From positions 9,862,027-9,926,026 of the forward strand of contig NC_087068.1 in the NCBI RefSeq assembly GCF_963678635.1: 64,000 bases of DNA. The letters are read 5' to 3'. Origin of the DNA: Symsagittifera roscoffensis. Taxonomy: Eukaryota > Xenacoelomorpha > Acoela > Convolutidae. The notes below the pieces were generated by a model that saw nothing but the letters and a program-made list of their open reading frames with translations, made no database searches and was not told the origin of the DNA. The position numbers were made by a program, and so were the translations under genes. Below, piece by piece: positions 36,891 through 46,489 of this stretch; position 1 is the stretch's first letter, and each line of letters opens with the position of its first letter.

Positions 36891-37435
36891 GTAATTTAAT
36901 TAGTTATTTCTCAAAATTCGGTCTTGCTTTGAAAGTTCTCTGGTTAACTGGTACATATAGAATGTAATTGTAGAACAACAAAATGGATGCAAAACATCAA
37001 AACATTAAAGATCACGAGGTCAAATCACAGAAAACAGTTTCGAATGATTTCGCCTGGGACACAAATGTCTGGTAAATTTTTATAGCTTCATAGCAGGACA
37101 GTTTTGCCACGGACGCAAATGTCTGGGACACAAATTCTATTCACCATAGATTTCCCCCCTACCCTACTCTACCTGATTTTTTATCATTAAGCCTCGTCTC
37201 ACAAAGTACGACTGCTCGGACTAAACCAACTATAGAAATTGGCATGCGGACTCAGGCTTTTCAAAAGTGATGCTAAGTCGAGAAATAGGGCTGAAAAAAC
37301 TATAAACTAAAAATTAAAAGCTAAGACGAAACCATTTTTTAACTTGGTGTTTAACTTTTATATATATCCTAGCCACAGTAAAAAAAAATTTGAGACTATT
37401 ACAAACTATTATAAATTCAAATCAAAAACTCTCTT

Positions 37436-38476
37436 CTACTCTTCTGCAGGTTTATCTTCCTTATTTTCTTCTTCTTCTTCCTTTTTCTCAGCCTCGGGCT
37501 TTTTCTCTTCGTCTTCGGGCTTCGCTTCTTCGGCTTCTGGTTTCGGTTCTTCTTCACCTTCGGGTTTCGTTTCAGCTGGTTTCTCATCTTCGCCCACTTT
37601 CTTACTCTCTTCTTCAGGCGCTCCCGGTTCCGCTGGAGCGACTTCTTCGGCCTTTGTTCCCGACTTCATATCCGACCTCTTTCGTCTTACATGCTTTGTT
37701 CGAGTAACTGCTCGGTCACCCAGCTCAAATCGCTTCTCGCGGTGATTGGATTTGATTGGTTCGCCATCAGATCCTTTCATCTCTCGAAAGTGTTCGAACA
37801 TGATGTTTGAAAACTCTCCTGGTTTTTCGAAAACAATGTAGGTGACGTTCTCAGTGCAAGGCGGATGACAAAGGGATCCCTGGTACTGGAAGTAGTCACT
37901 ATCAGTGAAGCAAGCGATGATCACTCTCAGAAAGTCACTGTTCGGGATCTCGGTCGACGCCTGGAACTCTTTGATCTCACCGAGTTTCTCCTGGATCCCC
38001 ATCATTGACGTCTTCCCTCCGTCGCTCCTCATTTTCATATTGAGGCACAGAATCACAACCGGATCCTCTCCTTCCGCCGGATCTCCTTGCAGTGTGAACT
38101 GATAATGGATCTCGCCATCGAAATTTGCCTTATCGTAGGAATGCTCACTTCCCTCACCCTCTTTTGCGCCCCAGTGAAAAGTGAAATGATCGAATTTGTA
38201 CTCCCCTTTCAAAGCTCCCCCAGTCAGAATCGGACGGTCGGCCTCCTTATTGATTGACATGACAGCCGCTGTACCGGTGTTTTTAAGAGTCCAGATTGTT
38301 TTCTTGTGTTGATTCAGTTGCAATAGAGGTCTCCCGTCATCAGTTACTGACGCGGTTGATTTCGGGATGTCAATAGGTGACTGTCGTTTTGCGGTGTCAC
38401 AATCCATGCCGCATTTGCCGGCCCATTCATCTTGTTTGGAGTATGAAAATTCAATCGGTTGAGTTTCTTCAGCCAT
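37436..38476 (-). CDS. Carbonic-anhydrase-related protein, predicted non-catalytic, with acidic tail
   Basis: 346 residues, intronless in this window. Residues about 8-257 have the alpha-carbonic-anhydrase fold: QSPIDI (32-37), FTFHWGAKEGEGSEHSYDK (98-116), GEIHYQF (121-127), GSLCHPP (200-206), VTYIVFEKP. Aligned to human CA II, His94 is Thr99, His96 is His101 and His119 is His124. Proton-shuttle His64 is Thr69 and gatekeeper Thr199 is Cys203. One zinc ligand and two further catalytic residues are therefore gone, so CO2 hydration is unlikely, as in the known CA-related proteins. There is no signal peptide, hence cytosolic or nuclear. A basic run KHVRRKR (261-267) is followed by about 75 residues of Glu/Lys/Pro-rich sequence, probably disordered. 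The function is probably in protein binding (inference). Confidence 0.88.
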   Translation of the reverse strand: MAEETQPIEFSYSKQDEWAGKCGMDCDTAKRQSPIDIPKSTASVTDDGRPLLQLNQHKKTIWTLKNTGTAAVMSINKEADRPILTGGALKGEYKFDHFTFHWGAKEGEGSEHSYDKANFDGEIHYQFTLQGDPAEGEDPVVILCLNMKMRSDGGKTSMMGIQEKLGEIKEFQASTEIPNSDFLRVIIACFTDSDYFQYQGSLCHPPCTENVTYIVFEKPGEFSNIMFEHFREMKGSDGEPIKSNHREKRFELGDRAVTRTKHVRRKRSDMKSGTKAEEVAPAEPGAPEEESKKVGEDEKPAETKPEGEEEPKPEAEEAKPEDEEKKPEAEKKEEEEENKEDKPAEE

Positions 38477-38925
38477 AATTGATTCAAATTGACACTTTTA
38501 AATAGTTACTTAGTTACAACAGTTTAAATGACTTCTATAAACTACTGCGTTGTTGCCGCAAAATAGAAACTTGGCACGTGCGTTAAAATGCACCTGATTA
38601 AATGCACCTGATCACATTTTGATTAAGGCGCCTAAATTGTCAGAACTGAATAAATTTGGAAAAAAATCTTCAATTTTTTTACACTAACTTTGAGTACCAG
38701 TTTGAAGTTTTAAAAGACCTCGAGATAGAAACTCGACTCTTTTTCTTTTCTACCACCTTCAAAAAAAATTTTTGGGAAAACCTTTTTTTACCTCGTCCGA
38801 TGGCTGTGAAAATAGGCATGCTGACCGATGAAGTTTTTCGAGTATTTCGAAACTTAGTTTGTCTTCACCTTGTAATCCCCCCCCCCCCCCCAATCTCGCA
38901 TAACCCGAGTTGAGATTCTGTGTTT

Positions 38926-39141
38926 GGCTCTTTTTCCTTCCCCCCCCCCCCCCCCCCACCTCACACGACCATCAGTTTTATAGTGTAACGAGTGGTTTTA
39001 CAAGGTTAATTATGAAGACCAAATATGTTTGGCACAGCCTAATTCGTCCGCATGTCAATTTTCATAACGATCGGACAATGTGAACAGTAACTTTACTACT
39101 GAAAAACTTCAGGTGGGGGGGGGGGGAAAGGAAAAAGAGCC
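38926..39141 (+). mobile_element. GGCTCTTTTTC miniature element, copy 1
   Basis: Terminal inverted repeats GGCTCTTTTTCC / GGAAAAAGAGCC, each followed inward by a long homopolymer (17 C at 38941-38957, 12 G near 39115). Flanks CTGTGTTT (38918-38925) and CTGTGGTT (39142-39149) are an 8-bp target duplication with one mismatch. This fits hAT-like insertion. No coding capacity. Confidence 0.65.
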
Positions 39142-39399
39142 CTGTGGTTTTATGATCAGACAGTCGCCGCGAAATTTTGGTGTTTTCAAACTGCCGCGAC
39201 TGAAATGGGATAATTTGAGACTGCCGCTGCCAAAATTTGGTATTTCCAGACTTCGCGGACCGAGCCAATGTGTCCGCGACCGGCGCGACCATGAGAAAGT
39301 TAACCGCGACCGAAGAAAAAATTAACGACATTTGGGGGGGGCGATCTTTGTGGCGTAACGAGCAGTTTTTGAATGTTGATTATCAAGAAAAAGTATGTT

Positions 39400-39605
39400 G
39401 GCTCTTTTTCCCCTCCCCCACCTGCAATTTTTTATTGGTAAAGTTACTGTTCACAATGATCGATCTTTATGAAAATTGACATGCGGACTGATTAGGCTGT
39501 GCCAAACATATTTGGTCTTCATAATTAACCTCGTAAAACCACTTGTTACACCATAAAATTGATTGTCGTGTCAGGGGGGGGGGGGGGGGGTGAGGAAAAA
39601 GAGCC
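39400..39605 (-). mobile_element. GGCTCTTTTTC miniature element, copy 2 (inverted)
   Basis: Same termini and internal blocks as copy 1 but in the opposite orientation, so the two form a large inverted pair around 39142-39399. A G homopolymer lies at about 39576-39591. The flanks show no clear target duplication, so the pair may have formed by rearrangement and not by two independent insertions. Confidence 0.65.
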
Positions 39606-41002
39606 AATTGTTTTTCATAGCCTAAATAGCCCGCATGCCAAGTTGACTTCTTATCTGATAATGTGAACCACCTCATCAAGATCGCGACCTCAACCTCCCA
39701 CGCATCCACGTCGCACTTTTCCATCTTCATAATACTTAAGAACAGGGGCAGGTTTAGTGAGAATGCATAATTTTATGGCTCAAAGCCTTGTTTTTTTTGT
39801 GTGAAACAAAAAATTTAGATTGGGTTTTTTTCACTATACTGAATTTAATTAATAAAAAAAATGAATTAGTTTTTTTTGTTTTTTTTTACTACTCCCCACC
39901 ACCATTAATTTTCAGATTTTAGTGTAAAGAAATAAAGCATGGTGAACGAGCTAACTGTTGTGCACACATTTGTTCACATAGCTAACATCGTAACATCACG
40001 CATTCAGCCATAATAACACGCAATGCAACTGAGAAAACTGAAAGTTTGAAAAAGGGAAACACCGAAATAATTTTTCAATATTGATATTCATATGTGAGAA
40101 AATGAAAAAAAAACATTCAATGTAAACTGCCCGCAATTTTTACCAAATAAATCTGATGATAACTGAACGATTGTATAGAAACCTAACAATCATGGTTATT
40201 AACAAATTTTGAACACTTATAGTCTTCATGTTCAACCTCACGTTTTTCGACAAAAGATATAAATCTAAGCAGCATTCGATTTCTCTGTTTGAAAAAACGC
40301 CTCTCATACAAAATTCATATACAGAAAAATGCTTACGATATATTTTTCATTACCGGAAAAATGCTCATCACAGATTTTTCATACAAATTTTTGTTGTGTA
40401 GTGTGTGGAATTGAACAAAATTTGTACGATAAGAAATTTATCATTTATCAAAATTGTATGACAAGGATTTCTGTTCTGACTTGAATAACGAAAGTAAAGG
40501 AATATTTGTGCTTGGGGTTGTTTTTTTTTGTTCAGACAAAATTCGACTTTCTAACTAGCCATTTTTGACGGATTTTTTATATCAATCGAAAGCTATTGTT
40601 GTCTTGAGCTTAAATTTGAAAAGATATTTTACCTGTGATCAATTTTAATAAAGTTATGATGGTTTGAAGATTGCCATGATGGCCAAATTGGGACAATTAA
40701 CGAGCGATATGTTACGCGCTATTAACGCGTAAGCGGAGATTTAATCCGTCTTAGAAATCGTTCCAAATTGGTTCAAGGAAGTTTATGTGCCCATAATTGA
40801 TTTGTCAATAGGAGCAAAATTGATCATTTTGTTCTTGATATGGCGTGTGGGGGTGACTTTTTCACAAAAAATCTCAACTTTTTTTTAAAAGTTCAATTTT
40901 GTTTTATTGCATTTTAATTTTTTCATGTTAGTACTGCTCCATAGACCTTAAAAGACAGTCGGAACATTCAGGGCTTCGCCCTGATACGAGCAGTGTTGTT
41001 GG
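39606..41002. other. Spacer up to the assembly gap
   Basis: AT-rich sequence with no supported gene. Sequence just left of the gap (40930-41002) is slightly more GC-rich and ends abruptly at the Ns. Confidence 0.5.
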
Positions 41003-41202
41003 NNNNNNNNNNNNNNNNNNNNNNNNNNNNNNNNNNNNNNNNNNNNNNNNNNNNNNNNNNNNNNNNNNNNNNNNNNNNNNNNNNNNNNNNNNNNNNNNNN
41101 NNNNNNNNNNNNNNNNNNNNNNNNNNNNNNNNNNNNNNNNNNNNNNNNNNNNNNNNNNNNNNNNNNNNNNNNNNNNNNNNNNNNNNNNNNNNNNNNNNNN
41201 NN
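41003..41202. other. Assembly gap (200 N)
   Basis: Exactly 200 unknown bases, directly adjoining a tandem duplication. The round size suggests an estimated or default gap length. Open frames crossing it are meaningless. Confidence 0.99.
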
Positions 41203-43260
41203 TGATAAGCATTTTTTCAAAAAACGAAAACATCTGATTTTTATCATCAGATTGTTTTATTAGAATCAAACAGCCGCAGAAAGTAAATAAAATCTGTTTC
41301 CCTCCATTTTTCGAAATTGTGTGAAAGTTATATGACAAGCATTTCTCCACACACTTGATGTATGGAATTGTATGATCAGCATTTTCGGTGTATGGAGGTA
41401 AGCCCGGGTACATTATGAAACAGGCGCATAGTTAGCCGCGCTAAATTTAGACAATCTAAAAATTGAATTTTGAAATGTGGGGGGAAAGTGGAAAAGTTTA
41501 GGTAATCAGCAGTGAATGAAGTATCAAGTTATACATCCCGGGATGACCAAAAACACCAGTCATACAATTTCCATATATGGAAAAATGCTAGTCATTTACT
41601 TTCCATACAATTCCATACGTACAGAAAATTGCATGAAAGGTCTATGACTAGTATTTTTTCATATATGGAAATTGTATGACTAGCATTTTTCCATAAACCA
41701 AAATATTGAATTTTTACATTTTAATTTCTCAAAACTTTTTGGTTGCGCTTGTAACCGAACACAAATGACATACACCTTGGTTACTCAAACGTAGTAACCA
41801 AAGGTTTGGCCGTCTCGCATTAAAAATGCATTGGAAATAGCCTGAAATGTTTCAATGCTGTCTCACACAAATATTATAACGAAAATAACGAACTTTTAAG
41901 TTTTGGCAAACATTTTCAAAGATGATTATTTTTAAAATTTGAATTTTTAAGTTACCAGGCATTGATCAAGACAAACAAAAACAAATCATACAAAAGAAAG
42001 AGAAGTTTTAAGCGTTTTTGAAAAAAGTTATGATGAGAAAAGGAAAAAAAGCCAATATTAGTATATCCAGGACTACGTTATACACACAAAAAATTAAATT
42101 TTGCATGCGAAAGTTTTTTTGTAAAATGTGTACTTGCGTACAAAAATCGATTTGCGATTCAAAAAGAAACAAAAAAAATTGGGGCAAATTCAAACTTACT
42201 TGAAAAAGTTTTGTGTCCCCATCAAAAAAGTGTTAATCATACAATTTCCATATATGGGAATTATGACAAGCATTTTTTTTTTCAAAAACGAAAACATCTG
42301 ATTTTCATCATCAGATTGTTTTTTTAGAATCAAACAGCCGCAAAAAGTAAATAAAATCAGTTTCCCTCCATTTTTCGAAATTGTATGAAAGTTATTTGAC
42401 AAGCATTTCCCCACACACTTGATATATGGAATTGTATGATCAGCATTTTCGGTGTATGGAGGTCAGCCCGGGTACATTATGAAACAGGCGCATAGTTAGC
42501 CGCGCTAATTTTAGACAATCTAATAATGGAATTTTTGAAATGTTGGGGGAAAGTGAAAAAGTTTAGATAATCAGCAGTGAATGAAGTATCAAGTTATACA
42601 TCCCGGGATGACCAAAAATACAATACATATATGGAAAAATGCTAGTCATTTACTTTCCATACAATTACATACGTACAGAAAATTGCATGAAAGGTCTATG
42701 ATTAGTATTTTTTCTTAAATGGAAATTGTATGACTAGCATTTTTCCATAAACCAAAACTATTGACTTTTTACAATTTAATTTCTCAAAATTTTTGGTTGT
42801 GCTTGTAACCGAACACAAATGACATACACCTTGGTTACTCAAATGTAGTAACCAAAGGTTTGGCCGTCTCGCAATAAAAATGCATTGGAAACAGCTTGAA
42901 TGTGTTACTTCTGTCTCAGACAAATAATATAACGAAAGTAATGAACTTTTAACTTTTGGCAATAATTTTCAAAGATGATTATTTCTGAAATTTGAATTTT
43001 TAAATTACCAGACATTGATCAAGGCATACAAAAACTTGTCATACAAAAAGCGTTTTTGAAAAGCGTTTTTGAAAAAAGTTATGAAGAGAAAAGGAAAAAA
43101 ATCCAATATTAATATATCCAAGACTACGTTATACACACAAAAAGTTAAATTTTGCATGCAAATTTTTTTTTCAAAAAATGTTTGTTTGAATACGAAAGTC
43201 AATTTGCGGTTGAAAAAAACACAAAAAATTTTTGGAGGCAATTTCAAAAATACTTAGAAA
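41203..43260 (+). repeat. Tandem duplication of about 1.05 kb
   Basis: Blocks such as AAAACGAAAACATCTGATTTT (41225 / 42289), CATCCCGGGATGACCAAAAA (41537 / 42599), GTTTGGCCGTCTCGCA (about 41803 / 42857) and TATCCA.GACTACGTTATACAC (42064 / 43117) recur in order at a spacing of 1052-1064 bp. The units are roughly 90 percent alike by eye. The left end runs into the gap, so more units may be missing. Confidence 0.85.
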
Positions 43261-43287
43261 AACTTTTGTCGTCGCCATCGAAAAAAT

Positions 43288-43329
43288 ACTAGTCATACAA
43301 TTTCCATATATGGAAATTGTATGACTAGT
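43288..43329. repeat. 42-bp perfect palindrome
   Basis: ACTAGTCATACAATTTCCATA is followed immediately by its exact reverse complement, with no spacer. Imperfect relatives occur near 41561-41700, 42600-42745 and 43467-43506, all built on CATACAATTTCCATATATGG. It can extrude as a cruciform. The origin is unknown. Confidence 0.9.
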
Positions 43330-43768
43330 GTTTTTTTCAGAAAACAAAAATAAAAAAGTCAAAGTTTTCAGTCGTAGAAGCCCAAAAAACGCTCAAATGT
43401 TTTGCCAGCAGTTGAATTGATTGTTCAAAGCTTTTTTTTCACAAAAAAAATTTTAAAAAAAATTCTAATCATACAATTTCCATATATGGAATTTGTATGG
43501 TTAGCATTTTTTTTCATACCATTTTTTTCCTTTTTTTAATGAAGAGATACCAATTTCGAAATTCGATTTGACATTCGATTAAACTCATTTTGCAAAAATG
43601 TATGAAATTTGTACGACTAGCACTTTTCAATTGACTAAGTGTATGAAATTGTATGATTATCATTTTCGGTCTATGGAGGTCAACCCGGGATAATAGGAAC
43701 AAAAAGAGAAAAATTAATAACCGAAGAGTTATAGTGCGAGAAGAGTTTTGATCGTCAACAAAACAATG

Positions 43769-43973
43769 GGGTCTTTTTCCTTTATCCCCCCGCCAGCAAA
43801 ATTTTACTAGTGAAGTTTTGTTCACTTTATCCGAATGTTACAAAAATTGGCATGCGAACTAATTAGGCCATGACAAACATTTTTAGTCTTCTTAATTAAC
43901 CTTGTAAAACCCCTCGTTACATCATAAAATTGACGCTTATGTGAGGTGGGGGGGGGGGGAAGGAAAAAGAGCC
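43769..43973 (-). mobile_element. GGCTCTTTTTC miniature element, copy 3
   Basis: Ends GGGTCTTTTTCC / GGAAAAAGAGCC, with internal sequence matching copies 1 and 2 and an inner G homopolymer near 43947. Flanks AAACAATG (43761-43768) and AAGCAATG (43974-43981) are an 8-bp duplication with one mismatch. A further broken piece lies at about 44354-44460. Confidence 0.65.
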
Positions 43974-44492
43974 AAGCAATGAAACCACTCACCCCTTGCA
44001 ATCTAGTCTGTGGCAACAACCTCTGGCCTCCTTTAGAGAATTCACAGGAACCGGACTTACCCAACCCTTAATTGCGCCAGTTAGAGCCAGTAAAAACGGC
44101 AAGCAAAAAACACAGAGTGGGGAGTTGCTCATGTTTCAGCCGTGATTTTTGTTGAATAGTTATGGATAAGTTCAGCCTGAGAGGTGAGCTTTTTTGGAGT
44201 TCAGTAGTTTCTAGAGAGTTGAAACAGTCCTTGAGTCCGATGAACAATAAATGAGCAGAAATGACTTCTCTTCTAAATTTATCCTAAATTTGGCGGGAAT
44301 CGAACTCAACTTAAACAGGAGTTTTCATGTTTCAATTTTAGAAATTACGTGTTGCCCCCCCCCCCCTTTCCGTCACACATGAGCATCAATTCAATGATGT
44401 GACGTGGTTTCCAAACTTTGGCTCTTTTTCTTTTTTCCCCTCCTCCCAGCCTACAAAATTTCACTAACAGAATTTTTTAAGAAAAAATATTT

Positions 44493-44679
44493 CGAGGCCA
44501 AACTGTGCATTTTTTGAATTGAATGGTTCCGCAACAAGGACGCTCTCCTATTTGTTCTTCTTTAGTTCTTTCATTTTTTTTTGATGGTTCTGAATAAGTT
44601 TTAACATGTTTAGCGACTTGTCTCGAGAAATCATACAGACGCAAAACTGTGCGCCTATCTAGTGCACAGTTTGGCCTCG
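44493..44679. mobile_element. Harbinger-like MITE, copy 2
   Basis: Inverted ends CGAGGCCAAACTGT / ACAGTTTGGCCTCG and internal blocks identical in order to 6508-6699. The immediate flanks do not show a TTA duplication. The 14-bp sequence AAGAAAAAATATTT lies on both sides (44479-44492 and about 44689-44702). Confidence 0.65.
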
Positions 44680-45700
44680 TAATGAAAGAAGAAAAAATAT
44701 TTCTAAAGACCAACTGTATTTGTCTTGGCTTAATTAGGCTTTTTGACTTTTTTTCCAGCTTCACGCCAACTTTTGGATTTCAGTTTTGAAAACAATTTTC
44801 TTACGTTGTCCTATTGTAATGAAAATATGCCTAGTGAACAAGTTCTTTATACCTTTCTTTTTGGAATGAATTTTCTTTCATTGAATTCTGTTCAGTTTTT
44901 ACTTAATTAATATAGCCTGTAAGGGCAGACATTTAGTGGAACCTAGGATCCCTTTTTCTGTCCTCTCCAAGTCCTTGTTCTTTGAGCCAATTTCTTACTT
45001 CCAAATTTACTCCTAGGGGTTCTTTGAAATATATAACAGTTCAATCATCTCGACCGTACTAGTACCAGTTTTTTCTGGATCAGTCCATTACCGAAACATC
45101 GCTCATCAACTCCAAAAACGTTCTCTCAACCGCACTGCCCGTTCATCGCCGTATGCGTGTGTTGCTTTGGGTTGATTTCTTACCTGGAGTTTTGTTCCTA
45201 GGGGTTTTCCGCTTAGGTTTCATTCCGTAAATGAACCGCGTTAACTCGTAACAAAAGTTCAAACTTTTTAAAGTACTCTTAAAAGTTTGAAGAAATCGAT
45301 TAAGGGCAACTAATATAGCCCGTTCACTATTTCAAATTTGGATCTTGTTGTTTCTCAAGAACTGGTGATGAAAAAGGCATCCAGAAAATAAAGCTTTGCG
45401 TCAAAAAGCTTGTCTTGTGTTGAACGCTTGATTCAATATTTTAAACACAATCGATATTTGAAAATCAATTATCGAGTTAAGCGAAGAAAAAATCTGGTGA
45501 CAAACAACGGCATGCCTTCAAAAGGACGCAAGCTGAAATGGCCACCCAGCATGTCCACATAAAAATCTTCTTCGTACTAACTCAAAGACTGTGCCTGAAT
45601 TTTAAGGTAATTGTTTTTTATTCGGTTAAGTTGTAAATTATGAAAGTTTCGTTGATGAAATAAAATTTATTGAGCTGCAAGCTTATTTGAACTATTAACA
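44680..45700. other. Spacer before BEL/Pao remains
   Basis: Mixed composition with no recognised frame; some of it may be decayed BEL/Pao sequence. Confidence 0.35.
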
Positions 45701-45710
45701 TTAGCTTAAT

Positions 45711-46118
45711 ATGCTAGATAAAACAGCTTACAGCATATCTTCCGTTCAGCCAGAACTCTCTAGAAATAACTGCATTGTGCTAAATTCATATTTCGGGTTT
45801 TTTTCCAGTGGTTGTCTGACGCCCAAATCATTAACTGGTCATGTGATTGCTACTGATTCCTCTTCTCTTATCCCTGAACTTGTTCTTCTCCGCCAGCACT
45901 GGTCAACAAACAAAACCAATCGTCTTCCGATGTTTGAAAAGGCGGTTGTCATTAAGGATGAAAGCATACTTGAGGCCCGTGATAGGAAAGACCGCATTGT
46001 TACGATTGAACAATGCCTCCAAAATTGTGAAAGCCGTTTCGAAAATAGGAAAAAATCTAATTTTGTTTTGGCTGGATTAAGACAAAGCGGCTTTGGTACC
46101 CTGGTTAAAAAACTATAG
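45711..46118 (+). pseudogene. Possible BEL/Pao integrase C-terminal fragment
   Basis: A 135-codon open frame. The stretch LRQHW, followed by PMFEKAVVIKDESILEARDR and RIVTIEQCL, resembles the C-terminal domain that follows the BEL/Pao integrase (pattern P-x-VGD-VVLIKDE, then GR). It lies before the gag-like part of the next BEL fragment. That order is expected if two elements were adjacent or if one was rearranged. The assignment is by pattern only. Confidence 0.4.
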
Positions 46119-46489
46119 GACACAAAAACGATTTTTTTACGGCATGAAGAAGTAGAGTGACAAGATGAGGTTTAAATTCCCTTGAAACAGCAAAAAAATC
46201 GTTCAAGTTGAAAAAATTCGAACGATTTGTTAGAATTGTCCGATGAGAGTCTTGTCGGAAGTCAAAGAACAGATAACTGTGTGAACCAAGTTTCAAAAAG
46301 TACGGTTCAAAGTGCAAAATAATCAAACTCCAAATCTAGCTCACTCGTCGTTTAGAGCCAAAATTAGATGCGTCCCGAACCCGACTTTCGATTAACTGAA
46401 TTCTTTTTTCCCGGTTTGTCTTTTACTAGCCGGAATATGAATAAACTAACATGCTTTTCACTCATTTCCTGGTCTCTGAAATAAAGGTT

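Noticed and set aside
36665-36967. 100-codon plus-strand frame
   Set aside because: It covers the tRNA-like sequence on the other strand and has no recognisable domain.
37344-37745. Plus-strand Ser/Phe-rich frames of 133 and 105 codons
   Set aside because: Antisense of the Glu/Lys/Pro-rich tail of the carbonic-anhydrase-related protein.
40928-41413. 161-codon and other frames spanning the N run
   Set aside because: They exist only because Ns are read as open codons.
44285-44330. B-box-like GAGTTCGATTCCCGCC on the minus strand
   Set aside because: No A box or tRNA fold at the proper distance; not enough for a SINE call.
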